This document shows positions 1 through 9,466 of a DNA stretch of 64,000 nt, one piece after another. Both the position numbers and the translations under genes were made by a program. Origin of the DNA: Candidatus Altimarinota bacterium (GTDB lineage Bacteria > Patescibacteriota > Gracilibacteria > BD1-5 > UBA6164). Each line of letters starts with the position of its first letter. The stretch's first letter is position 1. The stretch is from assembly GCA_028698305.1 (NCBI GenBank), contig JAQVDN010000003.1:63222-127221 (forward strand), read 5' to 3'. The notes beneath the pieces were generated by a model. It worked only from the letters and a program-made list of their open reading frames with translations. It ran no database searches and was not told where the DNA came from.

Positions 1-1209
1 CATGATCTTGGTTATAATGTAATGATGTATGATTATCCTGGTTATTGAAAAAGTGAGTGATTACCGTATAAAGAAAATGTTGATGAATCATCTCAAACTT
101 TTTTTGAATATTTACAAAAAGAAAAAAATATTGAAAGTAAAGATTTAATAGTTTGGTGATATAGTGTTTGAACTGCAGTAGCAACTGATTTTGCATCAAA
201 AAATGATTTTGAAAGGTTAGTTCTGGTTTCTCCATTATCTTCTAGATATGATATGTCTAGAAAATTGTTTTGATTTGCTTTGCAAAAAATATTGTTTTTA
301 TCGGATTCTTATGTAACAAAAGATTTAGTTAAAAAATTTAATAAACCAGTTTTAATTATTCATTGAAATGAAGACAATATCGTTTCTTTTAATCAAGGGA
401 AAAGAGTTTTTGAAAATTATGCTTGAGAAAAATCATTTATAGAAATAGATAAATTCGGTCATAATTGAATTATTGATACATATTGAGAATCATTAAAATA
501 TATATTTAAATCATTCTTAAATTGAGAAAATCTAGGTTTTAAAGATAATTATTTTTTCTTAACAAATGATGAAAAAAAGAGGCTTGAAGACGAAAATATA
601 GAAAAAGACAAGATTGAAAATACAAAACTTTTATTAACAAAACTTGATTTAAAAACTGATAATTCTATACAAAAATTTGTAACTTCAAATCTGAGTTTTA
701 CAAATAAAGCTTATGTCCCAGAAGATTTAGTAAATATAAGATGAGATTATATTTATGATGCAAAATGATGAACTCAAAAATTAAGAAAAGAAGCAAAGGA
801 TGCTCTTAATTTATTGGCAGAAGCATTTTATAAACATTTTAATAAAAAATTGTCAGTAGTTAGTGCTTATAGAAGTTATGAATATCAAGTTTGAATTAAA
901 GCTTGATGATGTCCTGATAATCTGTGTGCAAAAGCTTGATTTAGTGAACATCAAAGCTGATTAGCAATTGATTTATTTGCAGCATCAAGTGATAGTGAAT
1001 GGAAGAATAGTTATTTGAATAATTATTATAAATGGTTATATGAAAATGCTCATTTATATGGTTTTCATAATACTTATCAAAGATGATTAAAGGTTGATTG
1101 ATATGAAGTTGAACCATGGCATTGGAGATATGTTTGAGTAGAATTTGCAACATATTTACATGATAATGATCTGACTTTTGCAGAATTTTATAGAGGATTA
1201 AATAAATAA
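1..1209 (+). CDS. Alpha/beta hydrolase fused to M15 D,D-/L,D-carboxypeptidase (5' partial)
   Basis: The reading frame is open from the window edge, so the start is missing. The N-terminal half is an alpha/beta-hydrolase: nucleophile elbow GYSVG, a likely acid in HGNEDNIV, and a catalytic His in FGHNG. After a charged linker, the C-terminal half is a VanY/LdcB-type M15 peptidase with SEHQSGLAIDL and EPWHWRYVG, which hold the zinc ligands His, Asp and His. M15B enzymes trim peptidoglycan stem peptides; the hydrolase substrate is unknown. No signal peptide is visible because the N-terminus is cut off. Finding both domains in one polypeptide is unusual; I see no frameshift between them. Domain calls are secure, the joint function is inference. 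Confidence 0.85.
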
Positions 1210-1275
1210 TCAATTTTGATTATTTATTTTTCGTAAGTATAGTATACAAATAAAATAATAATTTTAATAGTATTT

Positions 1276-1959
1276 ATGGCAAAAAAAAATAGAGTTTGAG
1301 CTCCAAATAAGCAAAATTCTCCAATTAAAACTTGATTTCATAGAAAGAAAAATGTACATAAATGATCTTATGTAGTTCGTGATGAATATGCAATAAAAGC
1401 TCAAAAAGCAGGTTTTAGAGCTAGAAGTGTTTATAAGTTGTTTGAAATTCAAGAAAGATTTGATTTGATAAAACCAGATTATAGTGTGATGGATATAGGT
1501 TGTGCACCTGGAAGTTTTTTGCAAGCAATTAGAAATATAGTTAGAGAAAAAACTATAATTTGAGTTGATTTAAAAGAAGTAAAACCATTTTCATATCCAA
1601 ATGTAAAAACGCTAGTTTGTAGTATTTTTGATTATGAAGAACTTAGTAAAAAAGTAATTGATATAGTTTGAGAAGATCAATTTGACTTGATTACAAGTGA
1701 TATTGCTCCAAATACAACTTGAGTTTTTGATGTTGATCAATATGCTAGTGTTGAGTTAAATATTGCAATTTGCGAATTTAGTGATAGATTTCTTAAAAAA
1801 GGTTGAAATATGTTATTAAAGGTTTTTAAATGAGAAGATTTTAATGATTTGGCTATGCAAGTTAAAAAGAGATTTGAAAAAATGGTTACTTATAAACCAT
1901 TGGCTTGTAGAGATAGTTCTCATGAAGAATATATAATTTGTTTTAATAAACTAAAATAA
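1276..1959 (+). CDS. rlmE: 23S rRNA 2'-O-ribose methyltransferase RlmE (FtsJ/RrmJ)
   Basis: This 227-aa protein matches RlmE in length and layout. It methylates the 2'-O of U2552 in the 23S rRNA A-loop late in 50S assembly. SAM-binding motif DIGCAPGSF lies at about residues 73-81. The K-D-K-E catalytic set is visible: Lys in the basic segment ARSVYKL, Asp in TSDIAPN, Lys in LLKVFKGEDF and Glu in SSHEEYIIC. The basic N-terminus fits rRNA binding. Several in-frame UGA codons fall at glycines. It ends just before a terminator hairpin. Confidence 0.93.
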
Positions 1960-1960
1960 A

Positions 1961-1985
1961 AAATGACTTTTTAAGGTCATTTTTT
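1961..1985. terminator. Rho-independent terminator between convergent genes
   Basis: Stem AAATGAC/GTCATTT with a short loop followed by a T run. It lies between convergent rlmE and the minus-strand small membrane protein, so it may work in both directions. Confidence 0.75.
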
Positions 1986-2253
1986 ATATATTAATTTCTT
2001 TTGCTATTTTATCTTCTAAATCTTTTTGTAAAGCAATTTTTCTTATTAAATCTCTTTTTTTATTTTTTTCTTTTAATGTACTTTTATAGTTTAAATATAT
2101 CTTTATAATTGGAAAAACATAGAATATAGTGCTTATTATAAATAATATTCCTATGATTAAAACAATTATTTCTATTAATCAATAATCTAATAATAATTTC
2201 ATGTTTTTTATTACTTCAGAAAATGTTATATAATTATAATTAAATCATATCAT
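1984..2253 (-). CDS. Small single-span membrane protein, unknown
   Basis: Not recognised. From the 2253 start it is 89 aa; an internal ATG at 2202 would give 72 aa. It has one strongly hydrophobic segment (EIIVLIIGILFIIS) followed by a highly charged Lys/Glu-rich tail likely to be helical or coiled-coil and cytoplasmic. It begins 16 bp after the sortase stop on the same strand, so the two are probably co-transcribed. Confidence 0.6.
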
Positions 2254-2269
2254 ATTTTAATATTATTTT

Positions 2270-3187
2270 TTAATTTTTCTTAACTAATTCTCAAGTTACT
2301 ATTAATCTATTTAAAGTAGTTCATACTGGCCGACAAGTCATAAGACTTATTTCTGATTTATCATTATTTCTTTTTAATACAGAAACATCTCCAGGTTTAA
2401 TTACTTTTTTTTCTCTAATCTTATAAGTGTATTTTTCTTGTCAATAATATATTATAACCTCATCATTGAACACTAGATTATCTAAAGTAGAAAATACCTC
2501 ATTATAATCTCATTTCATCCAAGGTAGATTAGAAGAGTGTCAAAATATAAAGCTAACTCAATTTTCTCATGGTTTTGCACTTCAAGGATATCTAATAATA
2601 CCGTTTTCAAGTTCTTTCATAAAAATATTATTTAATTCATTTTGTCAATTAATATTTCTATCTTTTACATCAAGAAGAGGTATATTTTTACCAATTTTAG
2701 GTATTATAACTCTATTTGTATAAGGAGCAATTTCTATATTTAGATTTATATCTTTATTATCAAGTTCTTTTTTATATTTTTTTATTGATAATTTTTCTTC
2801 TTGTTTTTCTTCTTCAATATTTTGAGAAACAATTTCTGTTATCTTAGTAGCTTCTACTGAATTTATCAAGTTTGTAGAAGTTTGTTCTAATTCTTCTTTC
2901 ATAAAATAACTTTTTGCAATGTTTGTATATGCACTATAATTTGTTGTAACAAGCAAAACTCAAAAAATTACAGAAGTAGTTGTTATATATTTTATTAAAA
3001 AAATTAATCATGAAAATATAGAATTTTTCTTTTTTTCTTCAATATTTTTTTCTACTATAATTTCATAATGAAATTTTATTTCATTATTAATTTGATTTTT
3101 TAAATTTAATTCTTGGATTTTTTCTAAGTCTTCAAAAAAATTATTAGAACTATCTAATTCTAGTAAAATATCTCTATTTTCTTTCAT
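2270..3187 (-). CDS. Sortase family transpeptidase
   Basis: 305 aa. A cytoplasmic N-terminal segment of about 60 residues precedes a transmembrane anchor, an acidic/lysine-rich linker and the sortase fold. The catalytic triad is visible: His217 in FGHSS, Cys285 in MTCRPVG and Arg294 in NRLIV. Sortases cut a C-terminal sorting signal of secreted proteins and join them to a cell-wall or pilus nucleophile. The substrate is not in the window: I found no LPxTG-type protein next to it. Many single-membrane CPR bacteria carry sortases; the class cannot be fixed by eye. UGA codons occupy the glycines around the active site. Confidence 0.9.
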
Positions 3188-3351
3188 AATTTTGTATTTA
3201 TTTTTTATTTTTATTTTTGTTTTATTTGTAATTTAATTCTACTATAATTTAAAAATTAATGCAAAAAAATGACAACTTTTTAAAAGAACTTGAATTATTT
3301 ATCTTTTTATTTATATTACTATTAGTTTAGATAGATTAGAACTCAAAAAAA

Positions 3352-3804
3352 ATGGCAAAAAAATATGAAAAGAGTTCAGGTTGAATTGTATATCGTAAAA
3401 GTTGAAATAAGGTAGAAGTACTTCTTTTAAAATGGCTAAATGCAAAAAATCAAGAAGTATATGTTATACCAAAATGACATATAGAAGATGGTGAAGTTGC
3501 AAAAGATACTGCTGTTAGAGAAATAGCAGAAGAAGCATGATTTGATATAAAAGATTTAGAAGTTATCAAATTTATTACGAAACTAAATTATACATTTACT
3601 GCCTGATATTTAGAAAATAATCCTGTTATAGACAAGGATGTTTATTTGTTTCTTGTAAAATACAAATGAGAAAAAGAACCTATTGTTCAGAAAGAAGAAA
3701 GATTTGTTGGTTATAATTGGTTTTCTCTTGATGAAATAGCTAAAATAAAAGTTATGTTTGATATACAAGCTATAATTGGAAAAAACAAAACCTTTTTTAT
3801 TTAA
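3352..3804 (+). CDS. Nudix hydrolase
   Basis: 150 aa. The Nudix box is complete at about residues 42-64: GHIEDGE, then REIAEEAGF, matching GX5EX7REUXEEXGU, with the first glycine encoded by UGA. Nudix enzymes hydrolyse nucleoside diphosphates linked to another moiety; the fold resembles MutT/diadenosine tetraphosphate hydrolase types, but substrate cannot be told. A gene for a degenerate beta-lactamase-fold protein follows 14 bp downstream, so the pair likely shares a transcript. Confidence 0.88.
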
Positions 3805-3818
3805 ATAATTTTAAAATA

Positions 3819-4286
3819 ATGGAAATTTTTAATAATAAATGAATTATTGAAATAACTTCAAATTCAAAAAATAAAATAAATTTTAACACTGATACTAAAC
3901 ATGTAAATATTGATTGATTAGATGTAACTTATCCTTGAGAATTTGAAAAAGCATGAATTCTATTAGAAGTAAAAGAATATGCTAATATACTTTTTTATAG
4001 TTTTACAATTGATAGTAAACATTTAGTTATAATAAGTAATGACAATTTTGAATTAAAAGAAGAAATACTTTCATTTTTTTGAGATGTAGATGTTTTAGTT
4101 ATCGTTTGATCAAGAGAATCAGCTAAGATATTTGAAAATATTGAAGCTAGAGTTGTTGTTCCATATGGTGAATCAAAACAAACTTTTTTAACTACACTAT
4201 GACAACATAGTGAAGAAGTACCTTCTTATAAGATAAAGTTAGAATTATCAGATGATACAAGTGAATTTATAAATTTAGCTGAATAA
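3819..4286 (+). CDS. Truncated or degenerate metallo-beta-lactamase-fold protein (COG2220-like)
   Basis: 155 aa. The landmark YPGEFEKAGI resembles the GPGEYEV-G segment of COG2220 metal-dependent hydrolases, and later GDVDVLVIV and EARVVVPYG resemble the LGEVDVLLVP and PKIVIPMH segments. The HxHxDH metal motif and the His of the last segment are absent, so metal hydrolysis is unlikely. Such short non-catalytic relatives occur in CPR genomes, but the role is unknown. It lies directly behind the Nudix gene and is closed by a strong terminator. The fold assignment is inference from short motifs. Confidence 0.6.
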
Positions 4287-4319
4287 AAAAAGAAGTTTTT
4301 TAAAAAACTTCTTTTTTTA
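4287..4319. terminator. Rho-independent terminator (convergent)
   Basis: Stem AAGAAGTTTT/AAAACTTCTT followed by a T run, between convergent genes. It overlaps the stop codon of the minus-strand gene. Confidence 0.8.
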
Positions 4320-4859
4320 TTCTTCATTAGGAATTATCGCTTCAATAGCAGCAAATGTTGCTTGTTTTCAAGCTGGAACCAATATACTTATTTTATCTCA
4401 GATATTTACTTTAAAATGAGTAACAGCAGCAGTTAATAAATCATAAGTTTGTCATTCTGATATAACTTGATATTTTTCTTTTTCTCTTACAACAAGTCCA
4501 GTTTTTATTTCTCTTTCAATTGGAGAAATTTGTTTATAAAGCATTTTTCAGCTTGCTTCGATTGTAAGTTTTAATTTATCTCATTGAACAAGTTTAGATT
4601 TTGAAGAATAATTTACAGGAACTGGGTATTTATTTCCATCTGCTCATAACATATCATTTCAAGTAAAAACTCCTTCTATTATTTTTGAATCTTCACTTGT
4701 ATAAGTTGTTAATCATTTTGCATTTAAATCTATAGTTGAATCCAGGCTTAAATTATTTTCTTCGATTACATCTTTTAATAATTTTTTTGCATTTTTAATA
4801 GATTTTTCAGCACTTACTATGAAATCTACTATTGCTTGGATTGTTTTTTTATTTGTCAT
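4317..4859 (-). CDS. Conserved-looking cytoplasmic protein, unknown function
   Basis: 180 aa, no signal peptide or membrane segment. The N-terminal third is helical and lysine-rich; the remainder looks all-beta, with segments such as GVFTGNDM, YPVPVNYSSKSKLVQGD and a C-terminal AVTHFKVNIGDKISILVPAG that look like two small beta-barrels. I recall similar proteins in other CPR genomes annotated only as hypothetical. The gene is monocistronic on the minus strand, between a convergent terminator and the prepilin peptidase. Confidence 0.65.
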
Positions 4860-4939
4860 AATTTGTTTTTATTTTTATAAAGTTAAATATATTTTATCAA
4901 AAATTTTCATATAAGTAAATTTATTTATATGGACATTAA

Positions 4940-5950
4940 TTAAAAATATATTTCTATAATATTTAATATATGATTTTGAAATAATACTGTAATCAAAAAT
5001 CATATTCATAAAAATGGTCAAAATGGTACTATATTTAGTATTTCTTTATTTTTTTGTATAAATTTTTGATATATTATTATGATTATAGAAATTATACTTC
5101 ATACTATATAAGTCAACATCATAGCTGGAAAACTTAAGCTTATTCAAGAAAGTAATCATATCATAATTCATATTCTTAAATCTCATCATCATAGAGCTTT
5201 TCAGTTTGATAAAACAATTTGTAAATAAAAAAATACAAATATAGCAAATGCAGAAGTAAATCAACTTAAAATTGATATTGAAGTTAAGTTAATTCAAAAA
5301 TATTTAAATGCTATTAATCAAGTTATAATTGATAAAATAATTAGAACATCATATTTTGTATCTAGTTCTTTTAGCATTATCAGATATAAAAATCAGATAG
5401 ATATGATAGAAAAAATAATAGATATAAATATTATAAAGTTGTTATTTACTATATTTCATACATGAGGAATGATATCTATAAATAAGTCATTACTTATGAG
5501 TCATATAATTGCTAAAATAACTCAAGACAACATTATTCATTCATGTATTTCCAAGAATAATATATCATAAAATATATATAATATAGTTATAAAAGATATA
5601 GATAGCCAGAAAAATAATCTAATTATTTCAGTTATATTTCAAGAAAAAATTAAACTGGAATCAATCATAAATATTCAAACCAAGCTAAAAATTAATCATG
5701 TTCATAATTCTAAAATCGGATAAATATATGGTATTTTTTCTTTACAATATCTACATTTTCATAGTGTAGATAACCAAGAAAATATAGGTATTAAATCATA
5801 ATATTTAAGAGTAGTATTACATTTTGGGCAATGACTTCTTCCTGACCATATTCATCTTTCTTTTGAATAAAGTCTATGAATTATTACACTTGAAAAGCTT
5901 CAAAATAAAAGTCAATAAATAAATAAATTAATATAAAAAAATATTTCCAT
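4940..5950 (-). CDS. pilD: Prepilin peptidase / N-methyltransferase (A24)
   Basis: 336 aa, close to PilD/ComC size. N-terminal GSFSSVIIHR is followed by a zinc-binding cysteine domain (CPKC then CRYC), then multiple membrane segments. The second catalytic aspartate lies in the canonical GGGDLRIG, whose glycines are UGA-encoded; the first is probably in FYDILF. PFGPFL near the C-terminus is also typical. It cleaves and N-methylates type IV prepilins at the inner membrane. Together with PilC at 53314 it indicates type IV pili; pilin genes are not visible in the window. Confidence 0.93.
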
Positions 5951-6013
5951 AAAAAATAGTTAATTTTTAATGTTTCATATTATATAAAAAAATAGATTAA
6001 ATAAAAACAAATA

Positions 6014-6047
6014 TAAAAAAAGTTAAATAAAAAATTTATTTAACTTT
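6014..6047 (-). terminator. Terminator for the minus-strand membrane gene
   Basis: Inverted repeat AGTTAAATAAA/TTTATTTAACT with a T run on the minus strand; it overlaps the last codons of the gene starting at 7196. Confidence 0.6.
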
Positions 6048-7196
6048 TAGATTTAATTCTTTAACTTCATTACTTTTTTCTTTGATTTGTTTTTTTGATT
6101 TATAAAAAAAATGTAAAATATATTTATAAGATCTGTATATTTCATAGATATATGGCATCCTATAAGTTATATCATTCAATTTTCATAATCAAAAACAAAT
6201 AGGAAAAAGTATCAATATAAGCCATTTACTACTTATAATCATTGTTAGATTTAGTATTATTAATATGATTACTAGTATACTTATTATGATTCAATTTCTT
6301 ATATGAATTGAATATTTATTTTCATTTTGAAATAAAAAAATGAAGTTTAATATTGGTATATAAATTAGATTTTTGCTTAACTTTAGATTTTCTTTATTAT
6401 TTAAATATTCAAGATCTATTTTTTTAATTTCATTATATTTATCAAATTGTTTTATTTTCAATTCTTCAAAATTTTTAAAATCTCATTTAAAATAATTTAA
6501 AAAATATTTAAATAAAACTTTTTGTAATATTATTTTTCATCTTGGTAAAAAATAATAAGGCAGGTTAATACTAATAATTTCATCTCTAGAGTATAAATCT
6601 ACTCAAGAAAAAACTATAAAGATTATATAAAACAATACAAAGATACTAGTTATATTGTTGTATCAAAGTATGTAAATCAAACATATTATTACTGAAATAA
6701 ATAGATTTAATTTGATTATATTTTCTATTTTTTCGTTATTTATTTTAGATCAAACTATGAATCATATAAAGGGAATATGACTTAATAAAACATTTAATTT
6801 ATCTTTTTCATCAAAATTATTATCATTGTTTATATCTAGACTAATTCATTTTGTTTTTTGTATAAAGTTTCAAATCTTGAATTCTTTTCATAGTATTGCA
6901 TGATAGATTCAATTTATAAATATTATTCAAATCAGAAAAAAAATAATATTTGCAATTATTATATTTAAGTTAAATCAAAATAATACAATATTTCAAAATA
7001 ATTTATAAAATAAGAATATTAAAGTATTTAATATTATCATAATATGTATAACAATAGAAGATCTTGTATGATTTTTTACAAAATCATTGTTTATATATGG
7101 ATTTGTTTTATTTAAAAGTAACATCCAAGAAATAAATAGCATCAAATAAGCAGAAACTGCATTATTTATAATTTTTTGATTTAGATTTTCAGACAT
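6036..7196 (-). CDS. Multi-span membrane protein with DUF4870-like repeats, unknown
   Basis: 386 aa with several hydrophobic segments. The N-terminal pattern (AYLMLFISWMLLL, then FVKNHTRSS, then another span) resembles the DUF4870/Tic20-like arrangement in which a loop FxxxHxxxs separates helices. Similar patterns may recur (KLNVLLSHIPFIGFIVG, and LIYIPILNFIFLF in the second half), suggesting internal duplication. The C-terminus is a Lys/Glu-rich cytoplasmic tail. No enzyme motif is seen. Confidence 0.6.
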
Positions 7197-7270
7197 TTTT
7201 ATTTTTTTACTTTATATTTTTAAATTCTTGTTTATTATATCATAAGTTTAGATAATAACAAAATTTTGTA

Positions 7271-7858
7271 ATGACAATTAAATTTAGTGATGTTAAATTT
7301 TATAAATCAGTTTCTTTATGAACAAAAGAAGTGTTTTTTGATAATAAAAAAGAAGTGATCTTTGTTTGAAGGTCAAATATGTGAAAATCTAGTCTTATGA
7401 ATGCTATATTTGAAAAAAAAGATTTAGTAAAAACATCATCTATTCCTTGAAAAACAAGGCTTGCAAATATATTTGTTGTAGCAAATAAATATTATTTAAC
7501 TGATTTACCAGGTTATTGATTTGCAAAACTTTGAAGAGAGTTTAAAGATGAATTGGATTGACTTATTTCTTGGTATCTTGAAGAAAGAAAAGAGTCAATT
7601 AAAAATGTAGTTATGCTTATTGATTCAAAATTATGAGCACAACAATCTGATATAGATATGTATGAATATATACTTAAATTGGAGTTACCAGTAACTATTG
7701 TTTTATCAAAAATCGATAAATTATCAAATTCTGAAATAAGTAAATCTGTTGCTCATGCTAGTGAAATGTTTTTTTGACAAACAATAATACCTATATCTAG
7801 CACAAAAAAAATCTCTATAAATGAGTTATGTAAACTAATTTCTAAACAATTATCTTAA
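7271..7858 (+). CDS. engB: Ribosome biogenesis GTPase EngB (YihA/YsxC)
   Basis: 195 aa, the normal EngB length. The G1 motif GRSNMGKS (residues 33-40) uses UGA for both its glycines, a clean internal proof of the code. Further motifs: IPGKTR (G2 region), DLPGYGFA (G3), LSKIDK (G4) and PISS (G5). EngB is an essential GTPase acting in late 50S assembly. A permease gene follows 22 bp downstream on the same strand. Confidence 0.95.
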
Positions 7859-7880
7859 AATTATTATTTAAATTTATTAT

Positions 7881-8999
7881 ATGATTAAAAAGGGGAATCA
7901 ATATATTATTAATTTATCATTGATAATAATAGTACTTTTCATTTTATTTAATATCTTATATCTTTGAGCTAATTTAATAATTCCATTTATTATAGCTTTG
8001 CTCTTTTCTTTTGCTATAATTTGATTATCAAATTTTTATAAAAAATTTAGGCTACCTTCTTTTGTAGCATTTCCTCTATCTTTGGCAACATATATTTGAA
8101 TTTTTTGGTTGATTTGAAAATTGATTTGAAACAATATTGATGAGCTTATAAATTTACTTCCATTATATCAAGCAAGGATATTTGATATATATTATCAAAT
8201 ATTTGATTATCTTAATATAAATGAACCAACAAGTTTAACTGAAGTATTGAAACAATTAAATTTACAATATATTTTTAGTATAGTTGTATCTTGATTTACA
8301 TCTATATTTTCAAAAGCATGAGTTATATTATTTTATGTTATGTTTATATTGTTGGAATATAGATTTTTTAAAGAGAAATTATATTTGATGATAGTTAATA
8401 ATTCTCAAAAAATCCAAATAATTGAAACACTTGAAAAGATAAAAACAGATGTTAAGTCATATTTTGTTATCAAAACAATAGTATCATTTTTCACTGCACT
8501 TTTCAGTTATATAATAATGTTAGCATTTGGTTTGGATTTTGCTATTTTTTGGAGTATGCTTGTTTTTATACTGAATTTTATTCCAAATATTGGTTCTATA
8601 ATTGCTGTTTTATTTCCGTCTATATTATCACTAGTTCAGCCATGATTTACATTATATGACTCAACATTTATGATTTCATGATTGATTTGAATACAAGTTT
8701 TGATGTGAAATATAATAGAGCCAAAATTTATGTGAAATAGATTAAATTTAAGTCCTTTAGTGATAATTATATCACTTTGATTTTGGTGAACTTTATGGTG
8801 AATAGTAGGTATGTTATTATCTGTTCCAATCATGGTAATTATAAATATTATACTTGCTAAAATGCCTGTAACTAGACCTATCGCAATCTTATTATCAGAA
8901 AAATGAGAATTACAAATAGATGATAGTGATGAGGTTTCAAAGAATAGAAAAAAGATTCTTAAAAGTTTTAAAGAAAAATTTTGAAAGATAAAAAAGTAA
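7881..8999 (+). CDS. AI-2E family (PerM/YdiK-type) permease
   Basis: 372 aa, with hydrophobic segments in the family pattern: two N-terminal spans, an amphipathic central stretch, then C-terminal spans including the typical LNFIPNIGSIIAVLFPS and GTLWGIVGMLLSVPIMV. The family includes the AI-2 exporter TqsA and Na+/H+ antiporters; substrate cannot be predicted. The tail is basic and cytoplasmic. It follows engB closely and precedes the small His/Cys protein gene by 29 bp. Confidence 0.88.
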
Positions 9000-9028
9000 G
9001 AAAAAATTTTAATTTTTAAATATAAGAA

Positions 9029-9250
9029 ATGACAAATTTAAATATACAAATAAATCAAGATTATAAAGAAAAACTTGATTTGTTAAAACAAATTATTCCT
9101 AATATGGATGGTTCTCAAATAACTGATGATAGTAAAATGGTCGAAGTTTTAATAGAGACATTTATTTGATTTTTACAAGAACAAGCTATGCATGAACATA
9201 ATCATGGTGATGGTCATTGTGGTACTGGATGATGTGGTTGTAGTCATTAA
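9029..9250 (+). CDS. Small protein with His/Cys metal-binding tail
   Basis: 73 aa. The first 50 residues look like a small helical domain; the last 20 are packed with potential metal ligands: HEHNHGDGHCGTGGCGCSH. Tails like this bind nickel, zinc or copper in metallochaperones, and FeoC-like or HypB-like proteins carry comparable runs, but the body is not recognisable as any of those. Cytoplasmic, no signal peptide. Its terminator is near-identical to a copy at the far side of the Rhs locus. Confidence 0.75.
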
Positions 9251-9254
9251 TTTT

Positions 9255-9293
9255 AAAAAAAGAGTTTTTAAACTCTTTTTTTTGTGTTTTAAA
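9255..9293. repeat. Left copy of ~40-bp terminator repeat flanking the Rhs locus
   Basis: A run of seven A, then GAGTTTTTAAACTC, a T run and GTGTTTTAAA. It forms a rho-independent terminator for the small His/Cys gene. The same sequence, differing by one T, recurs at 20372-20412 in direct orientation, so the two copies bracket the entire Rhs locus. Confidence 0.8.
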
Positions 9294-9300
9294 TTTTGAA

Positions 9301-9342
9301 AAAAAACAATTTAATGCTTTTTTAATGTGGTATGAGTATAAT
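9301..9342 (+). promoter_or_regulatory. Promoter and direct-repeat operator of the rhs gene
   Basis: Two TTTAATG half-sites at 9310-9316 and 9321-9327 are spaced by 11 bp. TATAAT at 9337-9342 is an ideal -10, so the repeats cover the -35 position. All 42 bp are identical to the stretch upstream of the OmpR-type regulator gene (23608-23649, minus strand). An 11-bp direct repeat over the -35 is the classic layout for activation by OmpR/PhoB-family regulators. The ATG of rhs lies about 125 bp further on, leaving a long AT-rich leader. Confidence 0.75.
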
Positions 9343-9466
9343 AGTATGTCCTATTTTTATTTTTGGCTTAAAATAGAGAAGAAAGTATAAAAATAATTTG
9401 CAAAATATAAAAAATAATTACTATTAATTTGTTAATCTTGTTTTTATATTTTAAAAAAATTTAAAT

